From: Carboxylicivirga sp964602515 | GTDB taxonomy: Bacteria; Bacteroidota; Bacteroidia; Bacteroidales; Marinilabiliaceae | Assembly: GCA_964602515.1 (NCBI GenBank) | Contig: CAZRRJ010000011.1 | Coordinates: 62,001-126,000, forward strand | DNA length: 64,000 nucleotides | Direction of reading: 5' to 3' | The notes under the pieces: model-generated | Told to the model about the DNA's origin: nothing | The model's input: the letters and a program-made list of their open reading frames with translations, nothing else | The model's database searches: none | Translations under genes and position numbers: made by a program | Part shown: positions 53,261 through 63,477 of the stretch, piece by piece | Numbering within the stretch: position 1 is the stretch's first letter | How the letters are laid out: each line of letters starts with the position of its first letter

Positions 53261-55582
53261 TTGAAATATAAAGTTTTCCATATCCTGCTTATAATTGTAA
53301 GTTCCTTTATGCATGTAGGGGCACAATTGCCGTCGTGGTGCATTACCGGTCAGGTTATGGATAGTGATAAGGGGCATCCTATTCCTGCAGTTCATATTAC
53401 AACAGTTGATGGCCGTAGGGGGACAGTAAGCGATATTGATGGTAAATTTGATTTATGTGGTTTTACACAAGATACCATTCGCATTTATATTGGCCATACA
53501 GCTTTTGAGTTGAAAGAACTACTTGTAACAAAGAATCGATCCAAGGCTTTAATAATCCGCCTCAATTTTAAAGTATACAGCACTAAAGAAGTTCGAATAG
53601 CCGGAACCAGTGCATCTATTGTAAAAAACTATATACCCGGTAAATTAACCCTAAAAAAAGCAGAGATATTGGCCGTTCCGGCATTTATGGGTAGTCCTGA
53701 TGTATTACGCGGATTGCAGCTATTACCTGGTATGCAGTCGGTAAGTGAAGGCACTTCTGGTATATATGTGCGGGGTGGATCACCTGGTCATAACTATGTT
53801 CTTTTCGACGATATTGAGCTAATGAATCCCACTCATCTTATGGGGGTGTACTCTGTATTTAACCCGCTTTTGACCGATAAAGTTGAGTTTTATAAGGGGA
53901 ATGCGCCTGTGCACCAATCTGCACGTTTGGCTTCATCCATAATTGTTAGTACCCGCAACAAAAAAGAGGATAAAAGTAATTGGGCCGGTAATATCGGCAA
54001 TATTGTAACAAACCTCACCTACAATGGACTGTCTGAAAATAAAAAATGGTACTTCAGTACCGGCGTAAGACGTAGTTACCTCGATGTATTGAGTTTTATG
54101 GCCAAACCTTTTCTAAAAGATGATGAAAATTATTTTGAGCAGAACAATTACACTTTTTACGATTGGAATGGTAAGTTGCGTTATCACTCAGGAAAGAATA
54201 CTCTGGCACTTACATGGTATTTAGGGCAGGATGATTTTCAGATGGAAAATAATAAAAACGCTATAGAATCCTTTTCTAAGTGGGGAAATCAAGGGATGGC
54301 AATATCTTGGAAATATATGCTGAACACCTCTCTTAACATGAAAAACAGTATTGATTACTCGGGGTATAACTCCGATTTTGGAGCTAATACGCCGGAAGGA
54401 AATATGCGCTTTAAAACTTCTTATCGACAGGTACGTTTTCGAAATAACTTTATCTATGAGTGTGAAAAAAGCCTCGTGCGCTGGGGTGCTGATCTTATTA
54501 AATATCACATTACCCCGCAAAGTATTGAAGTGTCAGAGTTTGAAAATAGTCAGGCAAAACTCAACAGATATACTAGTTTGGCTGCAAAAATTTACCTTAG
54601 TAATCATTACAGGATTAATACATATTGGTCGGTATATGGTGCTTTAGCACTCAATTATTATCAATTGTTGGCTAAAGAAAATGAAGATGGTAGCATGCGT
54701 GATGATAAGCAAGATATATGGATACCCAACGTTGTTGCTTCGCTAAACTATCATCCAACACCGACCTCTTCCATTAAAGGGTCTTACGCTTTTAACTCGC
54801 AAAATATACATTTGGCTTCTGTAGCCTCTATTCCTTTACCTTCTGATGTGTGGATGCCATCCACAACTAATTTACCACCAGAACAAGGACATCAGGCCAC
54901 TATTGGTTATTTTAAAACATGGCCGGATAAACAGCTGCAATTTGGTACAGAAGTATATGGTAAGTTTATGGATCATCAGCTTTTATTAAAAGTTAATGTT
55001 GATCAAAAGGCAGTAGAGTCGTTCGAAGATAATTTTCTTAGTGGAGAAGGATTGGCTTATGGTAGTGAGTTCTATCTTAAGAAGAAATCTGGTCAGATGA
55101 GTTGTACCTTGGGGTATACTTTGGGCTGGACACGCCAACGCTTTACTGCCATTAACAACGGGCAATGGCATGATGCTAAATACGATCGGCGGCATGACCT
55201 GAACGCATTACTTACTTACCAATTAAATAAACGCATTGATTTTGGTGTAGTAGTTATATTTGCAAGTGGAAATAAAGCCACTTTGCCAACTGGTCGTTAT
55301 TGGCTAATGGGGACTATTGCCAACGATTATGCCGGGGTTAACAATTTTCGAATGCCATCGTATCACCGTCTGGATGCATCAATAAATTATAAACTTAAAT
55401 CCAGATTGTTTAAAGAATCAGTACTAAATATTTCAATTATCAACCTGTACAACAGAAGTAACCCGTATTATATCTATTATAAAGTAGAAGAAGGGCAAAA
55501 AGACTATGAATTAAGTATTACGGCAAAGCAAGTATCTTTATTTCCAATCATGCCTTCCCTTAGCTGGAGGTTTAAATTTTGA
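53261..55582 (+). CDS. TonB-dependent receptor with carboxypeptidase-like domain
   Basis: A 773-residue outer-membrane receptor. The signal peptide (to about residue 21, HVGAQ) is followed by a carboxypeptidase-regulatory-like domain (ITGQVMDSDKGHPIPAVHI, GTVSDIDGKFDLCGF), then a plug (about residues 130-230: GSPDVLRGLQLLPGMQSVSE, GIYVRGGSPGHNYVLFDDI) and a barrel. The start appears to be TTG at 53261: an ATG nearby is out of frame and no other in-frame ATG precedes the signal peptide. The DUF4249 gene 2 bp downstream is its likely lipoprotein partner. Ligand unknown. Confidence 0.88.
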   Translation: MKYKVFHILLIIVSSFMHVGAQLPSWCITGQVMDSDKGHPIPAVHITTVDGRRGTVSDIDGKFDLCGFTQDTIRIYIGHTAFELKELLVTKNRSKALIIRLNFKVYSTKEVRIAGTSASIVKNYIPGKLTLKKAEILAVPAFMGSPDVLRGLQLLPGMQSVSEGTSGIYVRGGSPGHNYVLFDDIELMNPTHLMGVYSVFNPLLTDKVEFYKGNAPVHQSARLASSIIVSTRNKKEDKSNWAGNIGNIVTNLTYNGLSENKKWYFSTGVRRSYLDVLSFMAKPFLKDDENYFEQNNYTFYDWNGKLRYHSGKNTLALTWYLGQDDFQMENNKNAIESFSKWGNQGMAISWKYMLNTSLNMKNSIDYSGYNSDFGANTPEGNMRFKTSYRQVRFRNNFIYECEKSLVRWGADLIKYHITPQSIEVSEFENSQAKLNRYTSLAAKIYLSNHYRINTYWSVYGALALNYYQLLAKENEDGSMRDDKQDIWIPNVVASLNYHPTPTSSIKGSYAFNSQNIHLASVASIPLPSDVWMPSTTNLPPEQGHQATIGYFKTWPDKQLQFGTEVYGKFMDHQLLLKVNVDQKAVESFEDNFLSGEGLAYGSEFYLKKKSGQMSCTLGYTLGWTRQRFTAINNGQWHDAKYDRRHDLNALLTYQLNKRIDFGVVVIFASGNKATLPTGRYWLMGTIANDYAGVNNFRMPSYHRLDASINYKLKSRLFKESVLNISIINLYNRSNPYYIYYKVEEGQKDYELSITAKQVSLFPIMPSLSWRFKF

Positions 55583-55584
55583 TT

Positions 55585-56454
55585 ATGCGTTTATTTTATC
55601 TCATATTTATACTGGCACTGCTAAGCTGCTCAAAAGAAATTGAGGTGGAGCAGGTGGATTATAAGCGTAAAATTGTGGTTGACGGATGGATTGAAAATGG
55701 GAAAAATGCACAAGTATTACTCACTTTGAGTTCACCTTTCTTAGCAGAGTATGATTCTGCTTCTATTCGTGCTACTTTCCTTAATTATGCTAAAGTAACA
55801 TTAAGTACCGGAAGTGGCGATTCCGAAGTTTTAACCTTATCACGACGTAACGAATTTTTTCCGCCTTTTGTATATAAATCTATCAGGATAAAAGGAGAAG
55901 TAGGCGAGAGCTATAAACTGGAAGTATTATATCAGAATAAATTAGTAGAAGCAAGAACAACAATACCTCAACTGCCCGATGTTGATGGAGTATGGTCTTA
56001 TGCTGTTTCTGATACATCTATGATTATTAAAGCTGAGGTACAGGATAAAAGTGGTGAGCCTGACTATTATTACTCACAGATTAAAATTAGGCACTTAGAT
56101 ACACGTTTTCATCCTGCTACAGATCCACTGCTGAACGATAAGCTGTTTGACGGGCAGCAATTTCACTTACAGATTAAAAGAAGTAACCAGCCCGACCCAT
56201 TAAATATATATGGTATAAATAAAAGGTATAATATGCTGCCTGATGAATTTGCACTGACAGATACCGTACTTGTTAAAATATCACAGGTTGATGAGGAAGC
56301 ATACCGCGTTTTAAATGGTATTTACCTGGATCATCTCATTCAAGGAAGCCCTTTTTCTTTTGTTGACCAGAAGACAAGTACAAATATAAATGGAGGTATC
56401 GGTCGCTGGACAGGTCTTGCATCACGTGATTACCTTGTTTTTTCTCTCAGGTAA
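55585..56454 (+). CDS. DUF4249 lipoprotein, partner of the TonB receptor
   Basis: A 289-residue predicted lipoprotein, lipobox ALLSC with C15; ATG at 55585 is chosen over a TTG two codons upstream. The segment KIVVDGWIENGKNAQVLLTL and the later DGQQFHLQIKRS are as in DUF4249 proteins. DUF4249 genes regularly follow TonB receptors in Bacteroidota and are thought to form a surface complex with them, somewhat like SusC-SusD. The gene starts 2 bp after the receptor stop. Confidence 0.87.
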   Translation: MRLFYLIFILALLSCSKEIEVEQVDYKRKIVVDGWIENGKNAQVLLTLSSPFLAEYDSASIRATFLNYAKVTLSTGSGDSEVLTLSRRNEFFPPFVYKSIRIKGEVGESYKLEVLYQNKLVEARTTIPQLPDVDGVWSYAVSDTSMIIKAEVQDKSGEPDYYYSQIKIRHLDTRFHPATDPLLNDKLFDGQQFHLQIKRSNQPDPLNIYGINKRYNMLPDEFALTDTVLVKISQVDEEAYRVLNGIYLDHLIQGSPFSFVDQKTSTNINGGIGRWTGLASRDYLVFSLR

Positions 56455-56492
56455 TTAAGTGGTTAAAATATTGATGGTTACAGCAAAAAAAA

Positions 56493-56526
56493 CTCCGCAA
56501 TTAATCTAACTACGGAGCATTTCTTT
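56493..56526. terminator. weak terminator-like hairpin between convergent genes
   Basis: CTCCG (56493-56497) pairs with CGGAG (56513-56517) around a 15-base loop; A-rich on the left and T-rich on the right, so it could serve both converging transcripts. Confidence 0.45.
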
Positions 56527-56569
56527 TATTATTGTCAGCAAATAAACAACAACTATTATAATTTAATAA

Positions 56570-57025
56570 TTAACGGATACGATCCATGGACTTTAATAAA
56601 GCTATATCTTTACCAACAGCTCTTAAAGCTAAAAAAGTAAGAATAAGAGCAACAAGCGGAAAGGCTGTAGTTAACTGGTAAGACAGTGTTCCGGTAATCT
56701 GATCAACAGCTTTTGTTCCTAAATAGTAGATCATTCCAGTTGATCCGAGTAACAAGCCCATATTTAATCCGCATAATCGTATTTGTAGCATACGTTTTTT
56801 ATATATAAAGAGTGTAATAAACGAAATAAGAGTAGCAAGGCTTAATAATATTGCTAAGGCAAGTGTTGGTATAATCATTTCGGCCTCACTGTTTTCAATT
56901 CCTCTGTATATAAAATTAAAGACAGTATTTTCTCTATCTGTTATTTTAGCAAGAGGAAGAAAAAATAAGCTTCCCATTAGCAGCCCGCTTAGTAAAAGGT
57001 AAATACTTTGAATTCTTTGTATCAT
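56570..57025 (-). CDS. DUF4293 membrane protein
   Basis: A 151-residue protein with four membrane helices (starting at about residues 5, 52, 84 and 122) and the N-terminal MIQRIQSIYLLLSG typical of the DUF4293 family of Bacteroidota. Function unknown. It is transcribed alone toward the DUF4249 gene. Confidence 0.85.
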   Translation of the reverse strand: MIQRIQSIYLLLSGLLMGSLFFLPLAKITDRENTVFNFIYRGIENSEAEMIIPTLALAILLSLATLISFITLFIYKKRMLQIRLCGLNMGLLLGSTGMIYYLGTKAVDQITGTLSYQLTTAFPLVALILTFLALRAVGKDIALLKSMDRIR

Positions 57026-57310
57026 TGTTATAAGTTTTACGCATTAAAGCTGCGAATTTACATATTTCTCAACTTATGCCCTAAAGCAGGATAAAAATAT
57101 CAAAGGAAAATGCTTGTCTGGTAATGATGGTCGAAATGGAATAATTGGAATAAATTGTTGTATAGGACATATCATGTTATATAATAGGTTGTGTATTAGA
57201 TTAAAAAATGTGTTTTTGACAAAAATATTAACATCAAAGGTTCATTTTCAAAGAAAGACAAGATTGGATACCCAAAAAAAATCATTAATTTAACTTCAAA
57301 TATATTTCAT

Positions 57311-58180
57311 ATGCGTAAAATAGAAGCTTCCGAGCTTATCATAAATCCTGATGGAAGTGTTTTTCATCTTCATCTTAAACCGGGAGAAATAGCTCAAAAT
57401 ATAATATTAGTTGGTGATCCTGATCGCGTTGAATTAGTTAGTTCTTTCTTTGACTCAATAGAACTTCAACGTTCGAATCGAGAGTTTGTATCCTGTACAG
57501 GGCAGTTAAATGGTAAACGTATTTCTGTAGTAGCTACAGGTATTGGTACAGACAATATTGATATTGTTGTTAATGAGTTGGATGCCCTTGTTAATATTGA
57601 TTTTGAAACCCGAACTGTTAAGGCAAATCATATACCACTAAATCTGGTACGTATTGGTACATCCGGTTCTTTGCAAAAGGATTTACCTGTAAATAGTTGG
57701 TTGTTAAGTGAAAAAGCCATTGGATTTGATGGTTTACTTAATTTTTATGCCAATCGGAATAATATTGTTGATCAGGATTTTGAAACAGTATTTAAGGAAT
57801 CTTTACAGTGGAATGAACTTTTGACAACACCATATGTGGTTAATGCATCCTTGTCATTATTAAAGCAGTTGGCTGGAGGTAAAGTGGTAAAAGGTGTTAC
57901 AATATCAGCACCGGGTTTTTATGGCCCGCAAGGCCGGGTGTTGCGTTTGCCGTTGGCCGATGAAAAAATTAATGATAAGATAACGACATTTAGATATAAA
58001 AATTTGAGAGTAACCAATTATGAAATGGAATGCTCTGCAATCTACGGTTTATCAGCTTTATTAGGACATAATGCTGCTACCGTTTGCCTTATCATTGCTA
58101 ACCGTTTGGCAGGAACAGCTAGTAAGGATTATCATCTGGAAATGAGAGAATTGATTCAGTATGTATTAAGTCGTTTTTAA
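57311..58180 (+). CDS. nucleoside phosphorylase (uridine phosphorylase-like)
   Basis: A 289-residue enzyme of the PNP/UDP family, which splits nucleosides with phosphate. Visible motifs: LVGDPDRVELVSSFF near residue 38, ATGIGTDNIDIVVNE, RIGTSGSLQKDLPV for phosphate binding and YEMECSAIYGLSALLG with the ribose-binding glutamate. The substrate (uridine or another nucleoside) is not fixed by sequence alone. Followed 14 bp later by a SirB1-like gene, so the two are probably co-transcribed. Confidence 0.9.
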   Translation: MRKIEASELIINPDGSVFHLHLKPGEIAQNIILVGDPDRVELVSSFFDSIELQRSNREFVSCTGQLNGKRISVVATGIGTDNIDIVVNELDALVNIDFETRTVKANHIPLNLVRIGTSGSLQKDLPVNSWLLSEKAIGFDGLLNFYANRNNIVDQDFETVFKESLQWNELLTTPYVVNASLSLLKQLAGGKVVKGVTISAPGFYGPQGRVLRLPLADEKINDKITTFRYKNLRVTNYEMECSAIYGLSALLGHNAATVCLIIANRLAGTASKDYHLEMRELIQYVLSRF

Positions 58181-58194
58181 TTAATAAAGGAGTG

Positions 58195-59073
58195 ATGGAT
58201 AAGGAAAAGATAAAGGCACTTATAACATTACTTGATGATCCTAATGTTGAAGTATTTTCATCAGTAGAGAGTGAGTTATTGAAAGGACCAGTAGAAGTTA
58301 TTCCGGAGCTGGAAAAAGCCTGGGAACAATCCTTTGATGGTATATTTCAGAAACGTGTCGAAAGCATTATTCATTCGATTCAATTCAACGATATTTATTC
58401 TGAAATAAAACAATGGCTTAGTTCTCCAAGGAAGAATTTGTTGTATGGTTCTTATTTAGTGTGTAAATACCAATATCCAGAGCTGAATATTGTTAAAATA
58501 AAACAACAATTATCGGAGTTGCGTAAGGATATATGGATGGAAATGAATGAGCACCTGACTTCACAAGAGAAAATACGTGTTGTCAACCATGTATTATTTG
58601 ATATTCATAAGTTCTCTCGAAATACAAATAAATACCTTGCACCGGAAAATAATTATATAAGTGAGGTTTTAAATACCCGTAAGGGTAATCCACTTTCAGT
58701 GTCCATCATATACTCTATATTGTGTAGAGAGTTGGGAATGCCTGTCTATGGGGTAAACCTGCCAAAGAATTTTATTTTGGCCTTTCTTAACGAAGAAGAT
58801 GATACGACTAACGAGCTAAATAAAGGTGACGTTTCAGTTTTATTTTATATAAACCCAATAAATAAAGGGGCAGTGCTTGGATACAAGGAGATAGAATATT
58901 TTGTGCGTCAGCAAAAGTTAGAGTTAAAAGAAGAATTTTTTTTACCCTGCGATAACGTTACAATCATTCATCGTATGCTAAGTAACTTAAGTTTTGGATA
59001 CGATAGTAATGGAGAAGAAGAAAAAAAAGCGGAGATTCAAAAGATTTTGACGTTATTTGATAAGGTAAAATAA
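58195..59073 (+). CDS. SirB1-family (transglutaminase-like) protein
   Basis: A 292-residue cytoplasmic protein. ATG at 58195 is chosen over GTG at 58192; a purine-rich AAAGGAG lies directly upstream, one of the few Shine-Dalgarno-like sites in the window. The central segment SEVLNTRKGNPLSVSIIYSI is the SirB1 hallmark, with GMPVYGVNLPKNFIL after it. The catalytic triad of true transglutaminases is not complete (the expected Cys and His are not evident), so it is probably non-enzymatic. Function unknown. Confidence 0.82.
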   Translation: MDKEKIKALITLLDDPNVEVFSSVESELLKGPVEVIPELEKAWEQSFDGIFQKRVESIIHSIQFNDIYSEIKQWLSSPRKNLLYGSYLVCKYQYPELNIVKIKQQLSELRKDIWMEMNEHLTSQEKIRVVNHVLFDIHKFSRNTNKYLAPENNYISEVLNTRKGNPLSVSIIYSILCRELGMPVYGVNLPKNFILAFLNEEDDTTNELNKGDVSVLFYINPINKGAVLGYKEIEYFVRQQKLELKEEFFLPCDNVTIIHRMLSNLSFGYDSNGEEEKKAEIQKILTLFDKVK

Positions 59074-59124
59074 TGCCGGAAAAGGATATAAACCCGAATT
59101 GATTTCTAATTTATTAAAAATATA

Positions 59125-60582
59125 ATGAATAAGTTAGCGGAATTACAACCTCAGGAAGTGTGGTCGCATTTTGAAGATATTTGTCAGATACCACGCCCTT
59201 CTAAAAAGGAGGAAAGAATAATTGAGTTTCTTTTAAAATTTGCCGAAGATAATGGTTTAGAGGCAAGTAAAGATCACATTGGTAATGTACTGATAAAAAA
59301 GGCTGCTACAAAAGGTCGGGAAAATATTAAATCAGTTGTTCTCCAGTCGCATGTTGATATGGTGTGTGAAAAGAATAGTGATAAAAAGCACGACTTTGAT
59401 AATGATCCAATTATACCGCTTATAGATGGTGAATGGGTTAAAGCTGATGGAACAACTTTAGGGGCTGATGACGGCATAGGGATGGCTGCCCAAATGGCTA
59501 TTCTGGTTGCTACTGATATTGAACATGGGCCTTTAGAATGTTTATTTACGGTTGATGAAGAAACAGGATTAACAGGAGCTTTTGAGTTAAAAGAAGGCTT
59601 TTTTGATTCCAGAATCTTATTGAATTTGGATTCAGAAGATGATGGGGAATTGTTTATTGGTTGTGCAGGAGGAGTAGATACACTTGCTAAATTTCCTTTC
59701 AGATTGGAAGACTCACCAGAGAAAGGTTTTGCTTTTAAAGTAACCGTTTCTGGCCTAAAAGGTGGGCATTCAGGTGATGATATTCACAAAGGATTGGGTA
59801 ATGCCAATAAAATTGTGAATCGCTTTCTTTGGGAGGCCAGTGATAAGTATGATTTACGATTAGCCTCATTTGACGGCGGTAATTTACGTAATGCTATTGC
59901 CCGAGAAGCCAGTGCCGTTGCAGTTGTTCCGAGTACATATAAAGAGCAGGTACGAATTGCATATAATTTGTTATTTCATGATGTGCAAATGGAATTAAAG
60001 GTGACTGAGCCAGAGTTGCGAATGAAACTTGAGTCGGTAGACTTACCGGAAAAAGTGATTGATTTGGAAAGTCAGGAGCGCTTATTAAATGGATTGTATG
60101 CCTGTCCTCATGGAGTGCTTGAAATGAGTCGTGATATTGACGGTCTGGTTGAAACATCAACCAATTTGGCATCGGTTAGAATGAAAGATGATCACTTTCT
60201 GGTTACAACAAGTCAGCGTAGTTCTGTAGAAAGTGGTAAGGAGGATGCTGCCAATATGGTAGAGTCAGTATTTAGATTAGCCGGGGCGGAAATTATACAC
60301 TCTGATGGTTATCCGGGGTGGGCACCAAATACCAATTCCGAAATATTGGCTATCACACGGGAGTCGTATCAAAGCCTGTTTGGTACAGAACCGGTTGTAA
60401 GGGCTATTCATGCAGGTCTAGAGTGTGGGCTGTTTCTTGAGAAATACCCGGGGATGGATATGATTTCATTCGGGCCAACTATCAGGGGAGCTCATTCACC
60501 TGATGAGCGTATCAAGATTGAAACGGTACAAAAATTCTGGAAGCACTTAATTGATATTTTGGATAGAATACCAGAAGCATAA
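59125..60582 (+). CDS. pepD: aminoacyl-histidine dipeptidase
   Basis: A 485-residue M20-family metallopeptidase that cleaves Xaa-His and similar dipeptides in the cytoplasm. Metal ligands and catalytic residues are visible: H76 and D78 in QSHVDMVCEK, D115 in GADDG, E145-E146 in VDEETG, D173-region SEDDGELFIG and a C-terminal HAGLECGLF with the last histidine. Length fits the PepD group. Third gene of the 57311-60582 run and followed by a strong terminator. Confidence 0.94.
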   Translation: MNKLAELQPQEVWSHFEDICQIPRPSKKEERIIEFLLKFAEDNGLEASKDHIGNVLIKKAATKGRENIKSVVLQSHVDMVCEKNSDKKHDFDNDPIIPLIDGEWVKADGTTLGADDGIGMAAQMAILVATDIEHGPLECLFTVDEETGLTGAFELKEGFFDSRILLNLDSEDDGELFIGCAGGVDTLAKFPFRLEDSPEKGFAFKVTVSGLKGGHSGDDIHKGLGNANKIVNRFLWEASDKYDLRLASFDGGNLRNAIAREASAVAVVPSTYKEQVRIAYNLLFHDVQMELKVTEPELRMKLESVDLPEKVIDLESQERLLNGLYACPHGVLEMSRDIDGLVETSTNLASVRMKDDHFLVTTSQRSSVESGKEDAANMVESVFRLAGAEIIHSDGYPGWAPNTNSEILAITRESYQSLFGTEPVVRAIHAGLECGLFLEKYPGMDMISFGPTIRGAHSPDERIKIETVQKFWKHLIDILDRIPEA

Positions 60583-60586
60583 AAAT

Positions 60587-60614
60587 AAAAAGCCGGAGTT
60601 GATTCCGGCTTTTT
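60587..60614. terminator. bidirectional terminator between pepD and feo genes
   Basis: A perfect 11-bp stem (AAAAAGCCGGA at 60587-60597 with TCCGGCTTTTT at 60604-60614) and a GTTGAT loop, with T tracts on both strands. Confidence 0.9.
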
Positions 60615-60632
60615 GATATAATATCATTTGAT

Positions 60633-60821
60633 CTATTTAATAATTGTAGGATACTTACCTTTTTGTATGGCTTTAAAAAGATCAGATTTTGCATCACAAC
60701 TACAAGCTCCCGAACTACAGGCTGATTGCCCTTTGATCGGTTTAAGCAGGCGATAAAAAAAACGCAGGACTTGCCAAAAAGCCCATGTCACAGTGATGTA
60801 TGTTAGTATATCCTGTATCAT
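60633..60821 (-). CDS. FeoB-associated Cys-rich membrane protein
   Basis: A 62-residue protein with one N-terminal membrane helix (about residues 3-25) and a cysteine cluster SACSSGACSCDAK near the middle, as in the small FeoB-associated protein family (PF12669). The cysteines could bind iron. It starts 4 bp after the feoAB gene on the same strand and should be made together with it. Confidence 0.85.
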   Translation of the reverse strand: MIQDILTYITVTWAFWQVLRFFYRLLKPIKGQSACSSGACSCDAKSDLFKAIQKGKYPTIIK

Positions 60822-60825
60822 AATA

Positions 60826-63318
60826 TTAAAACAGTAGTGATCCGATCTGGTTCACTACAAAAGCTAAGATCCATGCTAAAGTAGTTGTATATCCAATTGT
60901 AAATAAAGCCCATTTCCATGATCCTGATTCTTTTTTTATAGCTGCAACCACTGCTACACAGGGGAAGTATATTAAAATAAAAACCATAAAGCCAAGAGCT
61001 GTGACCTTATTAAAAACAGGCGTACCATCCTTATATTTTTCATTACGTAACTGGTTAATAAGCTGGTATGAATCCTCAGATTCATCATTAGAATGATAGA
61101 TGACTGCCATTGTACTTACAACAATTTCTTTTGCTGCAATACCTGTTATCAGACTAACACCCATTTTCCAGTCAAAACCAAGTGGTGCTATAATAGGCTG
61201 AATTGACTTCCCTAGTTTACCTATATAAGTATTTTCTTGATATTCACCTCTTTTAATTAGATTAATTGAATCAGTTTTAGATTGCAATATTTCTAAATAC
61301 ATCGCTTTTTCAGCTCCGGAAGTATTTGCAATTAATATTTCATAGTCAGTATTAAGTTGTTCTATCTGACCATCAAAATCCTTAGAAAAAGCGACTTTTT
61401 GCGGATAATAACTTAAGAACCATATAATAATAGATGCAACCAATATAATACCTCCCATTTTTTTTAAATACTCAGCACCTTTATGCCACATGTGTCGTAT
61501 TGTACTTTTTAGGGTAGGAATACGGTAGGGAGGAAGTTCCATTACAAAAGGTACATCATCATGTTTAAAAAAGAAACGTTTAAATAAACGGGCAATAACA
61601 ATAGCTATAAAGATGCCACACCCATATATGGCAAATAGAATTGTACCTGCATTTTGGGGAAAGAAAGCACCAATGATTAGTATATAAACAGGTAAGCGGG
61701 CACTACACGACATAAATGGATTGATCAGCATCGTAAGAATACGATTGTTACGGTTTTCGATTGTACGAGTGGCCATAATTGCAGGCACATTACAACCAAA
61801 TCCCATAACCAATGGAATAAATGATTTTCCATGTAGGCCCATTTTATGCATGAGTTTATCCATGATAAATGCAGCACGTGCCATATACCCAGTATCTTCC
61901 ATAAAAGAAATAAAGAAGAAAAGAATGAGAATATTTGGTAAGAAAACAATAACACCGCCAACACCACCAATAACACCATCAACAATAAGGTGCTTAAATG
62001 AACCATCGGGTAAAACAGAAGCAATAAAATCAGATAAATAACCGATACCTGATTCAATCCAGTTCATTGGATATTCGCCAAGTATAAATGTGGATTGAAA
62101 CATTAACCACATAAAGAATATAAAAACAGGAAAGCCAAACCATTGATGTGTTATAATTGCATCAATACTGTCGGTTTTGCGTTTTCGGGTTTTCGGGTTT
62201 TCCTTGTAGGTTTCTTTTAATGCACCGGCTATAAAGCCATATCTAGAATCGGTAAAGAGTGCTTCTGTATCTTGACGAGATTGTTTTTCTATTTTTTTTG
62301 TTTGTAATTCAAGTTCTTCAATCAGGCTTTGATATTGCTTAATTGAGTTAATATAGCTTAGTAACTGCTCATCTTTTTCAAGTGCTTTTATGGCCAGGTA
62401 ACGTGGTGAAATACGATTTCCGATATCACCTGTTGTTGAGAATTTGTTATCGAGTTTTTCAATGGCACACTCAATTAATTCACCATAATTAATATGAATA
62501 TGACGAACAACAGGATCGCGATCTTCATATACATCAATAAGCTTATCAAATAAATCGGTAATACCTGTGCCTTTAGAACCAACTGTTGGAATAAATGGAA
62601 TACCCAACATGCCTCCAAGTTGGATATAATCCAAATTATCTCCACGTTGTTGCAATTCATCAAACATATTAAGCGCAACAACAACTTTTATATCCAAATC
62701 AATTAGCTGTGTTGTTAAATATAAATTTCGTTCAAGGTTTGAGCTGTCTAATACATTAACAACTATATCAGGAGCATTATTGGTAATATGTTCACGTACA
62801 AATGTTTCTTCAGGAGAGTAGGCCGAAATACTATATGTTCCGGGCAAATCAATGATGTTAAAGCGGTAACCATTGTGTGTGAATGTTGCAGCTTTCGAGT
62901 CAACTGTGACACCACTGTAATTTCCAACATGTTCTTTGGCACCACTGGCATAGTTAAACAAGGTCGTTTTCCCACAATTTGGATTACCAACTAAAGCTAT
63001 ATTAATAACTTTATGTTTCTTGGAGGCTGACTGCTTTAATATATCATCAGTAATAGTTCCCTTGAAAATGTTATCCTCAAACGATTTCGCTTCTTCAACT
63101 GTTACTACTTCAATAAGTTTAGCTTCGCTTCTTCGTAAAGATATTTTGTAATTAAGTATTTGATATTCTATGGGATCTTTGAGGGGAGCATTTTTAACAA
63201 CGGTTACTTTTTTACCCTTTATAAAACCCATTTCAGTAATACGTTTTCGAAAGGCTCCATGTCCTTTAACCTTAACGATCACTCCTTCATTCCCATTGCT
63301 TAATTCAGATAAGTTCAT
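60826..63318 (-). CDS. feoAB: ferrous iron transporter FeoA-FeoB fusion
   Basis: An 830-residue inner-membrane Fe(II) transporter. Residues about 1-75 are an SH3-like FeoA domain (GFIKGKKVTVVKNAPLKDP). After a linker comes the G domain of FeoB: G1 GNPNCGKT at 111-118, G3 DLPG at 157-160 and G4 NMFD at 217-220. The membrane part begins near residue 390 and carries the Gate motifs with FGCNVPAIMATRTIEN and SCSARLPVYILIIGAFF. FeoA-FeoB fusions are common in Bacteroidota. The small Cys-rich gene follows. Confidence 0.96.
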   Translation of the reverse strand: MNLSELSNGNEGVIVKVKGHGAFRKRITEMGFIKGKKVTVVKNAPLKDPIEYQILNYKISLRRSEAKLIEVVTVEEAKSFEDNIFKGTITDDILKQSASKKHKVINIALVGNPNCGKTTLFNYASGAKEHVGNYSGVTVDSKAATFTHNGYRFNIIDLPGTYSISAYSPEETFVREHITNNAPDIVVNVLDSSNLERNLYLTTQLIDLDIKVVVALNMFDELQQRGDNLDYIQLGGMLGIPFIPTVGSKGTGITDLFDKLIDVYEDRDPVVRHIHINYGELIECAIEKLDNKFSTTGDIGNRISPRYLAIKALEKDEQLLSYINSIKQYQSLIEELELQTKKIEKQSRQDTEALFTDSRYGFIAGALKETYKENPKTRKRKTDSIDAIITHQWFGFPVFIFFMWLMFQSTFILGEYPMNWIESGIGYLSDFIASVLPDGSFKHLIVDGVIGGVGGVIVFLPNILILFFFISFMEDTGYMARAAFIMDKLMHKMGLHGKSFIPLVMGFGCNVPAIMATRTIENRNNRILTMLINPFMSCSARLPVYILIIGAFFPQNAGTILFAIYGCGIFIAIVIARLFKRFFFKHDDVPFVMELPPYRIPTLKSTIRHMWHKGAEYLKKMGGIILVASIIIWFLSYYPQKVAFSKDFDGQIEQLNTDYEILIANTSGAEKAMYLEILQSKTDSINLIKRGEYQENTYIGKLGKSIQPIIAPLGFDWKMGVSLITGIAAKEIVVSTMAVIYHSNDESEDSYQLINQLRNEKYKDGTPVFNKVTALGFMVFILIYFPCVAVVAAIKKESGSWKWALFTIGYTTTLAWILAFVVNQIGSLLF

Positions 63319-63477
63319 GTAATACCGTTAATAATATAGCCCCAAAAATTAATCTACAAAAGTATGCTTGTAAAGCTGATACTACAATACCTAAATGTAG
63401 TGAATTTGCATCTTTTTGAAAATAAAATAACACTTAGCTTATAAACTTTTTAATTTTGAAGTCGTTAAAGGAAGTAT

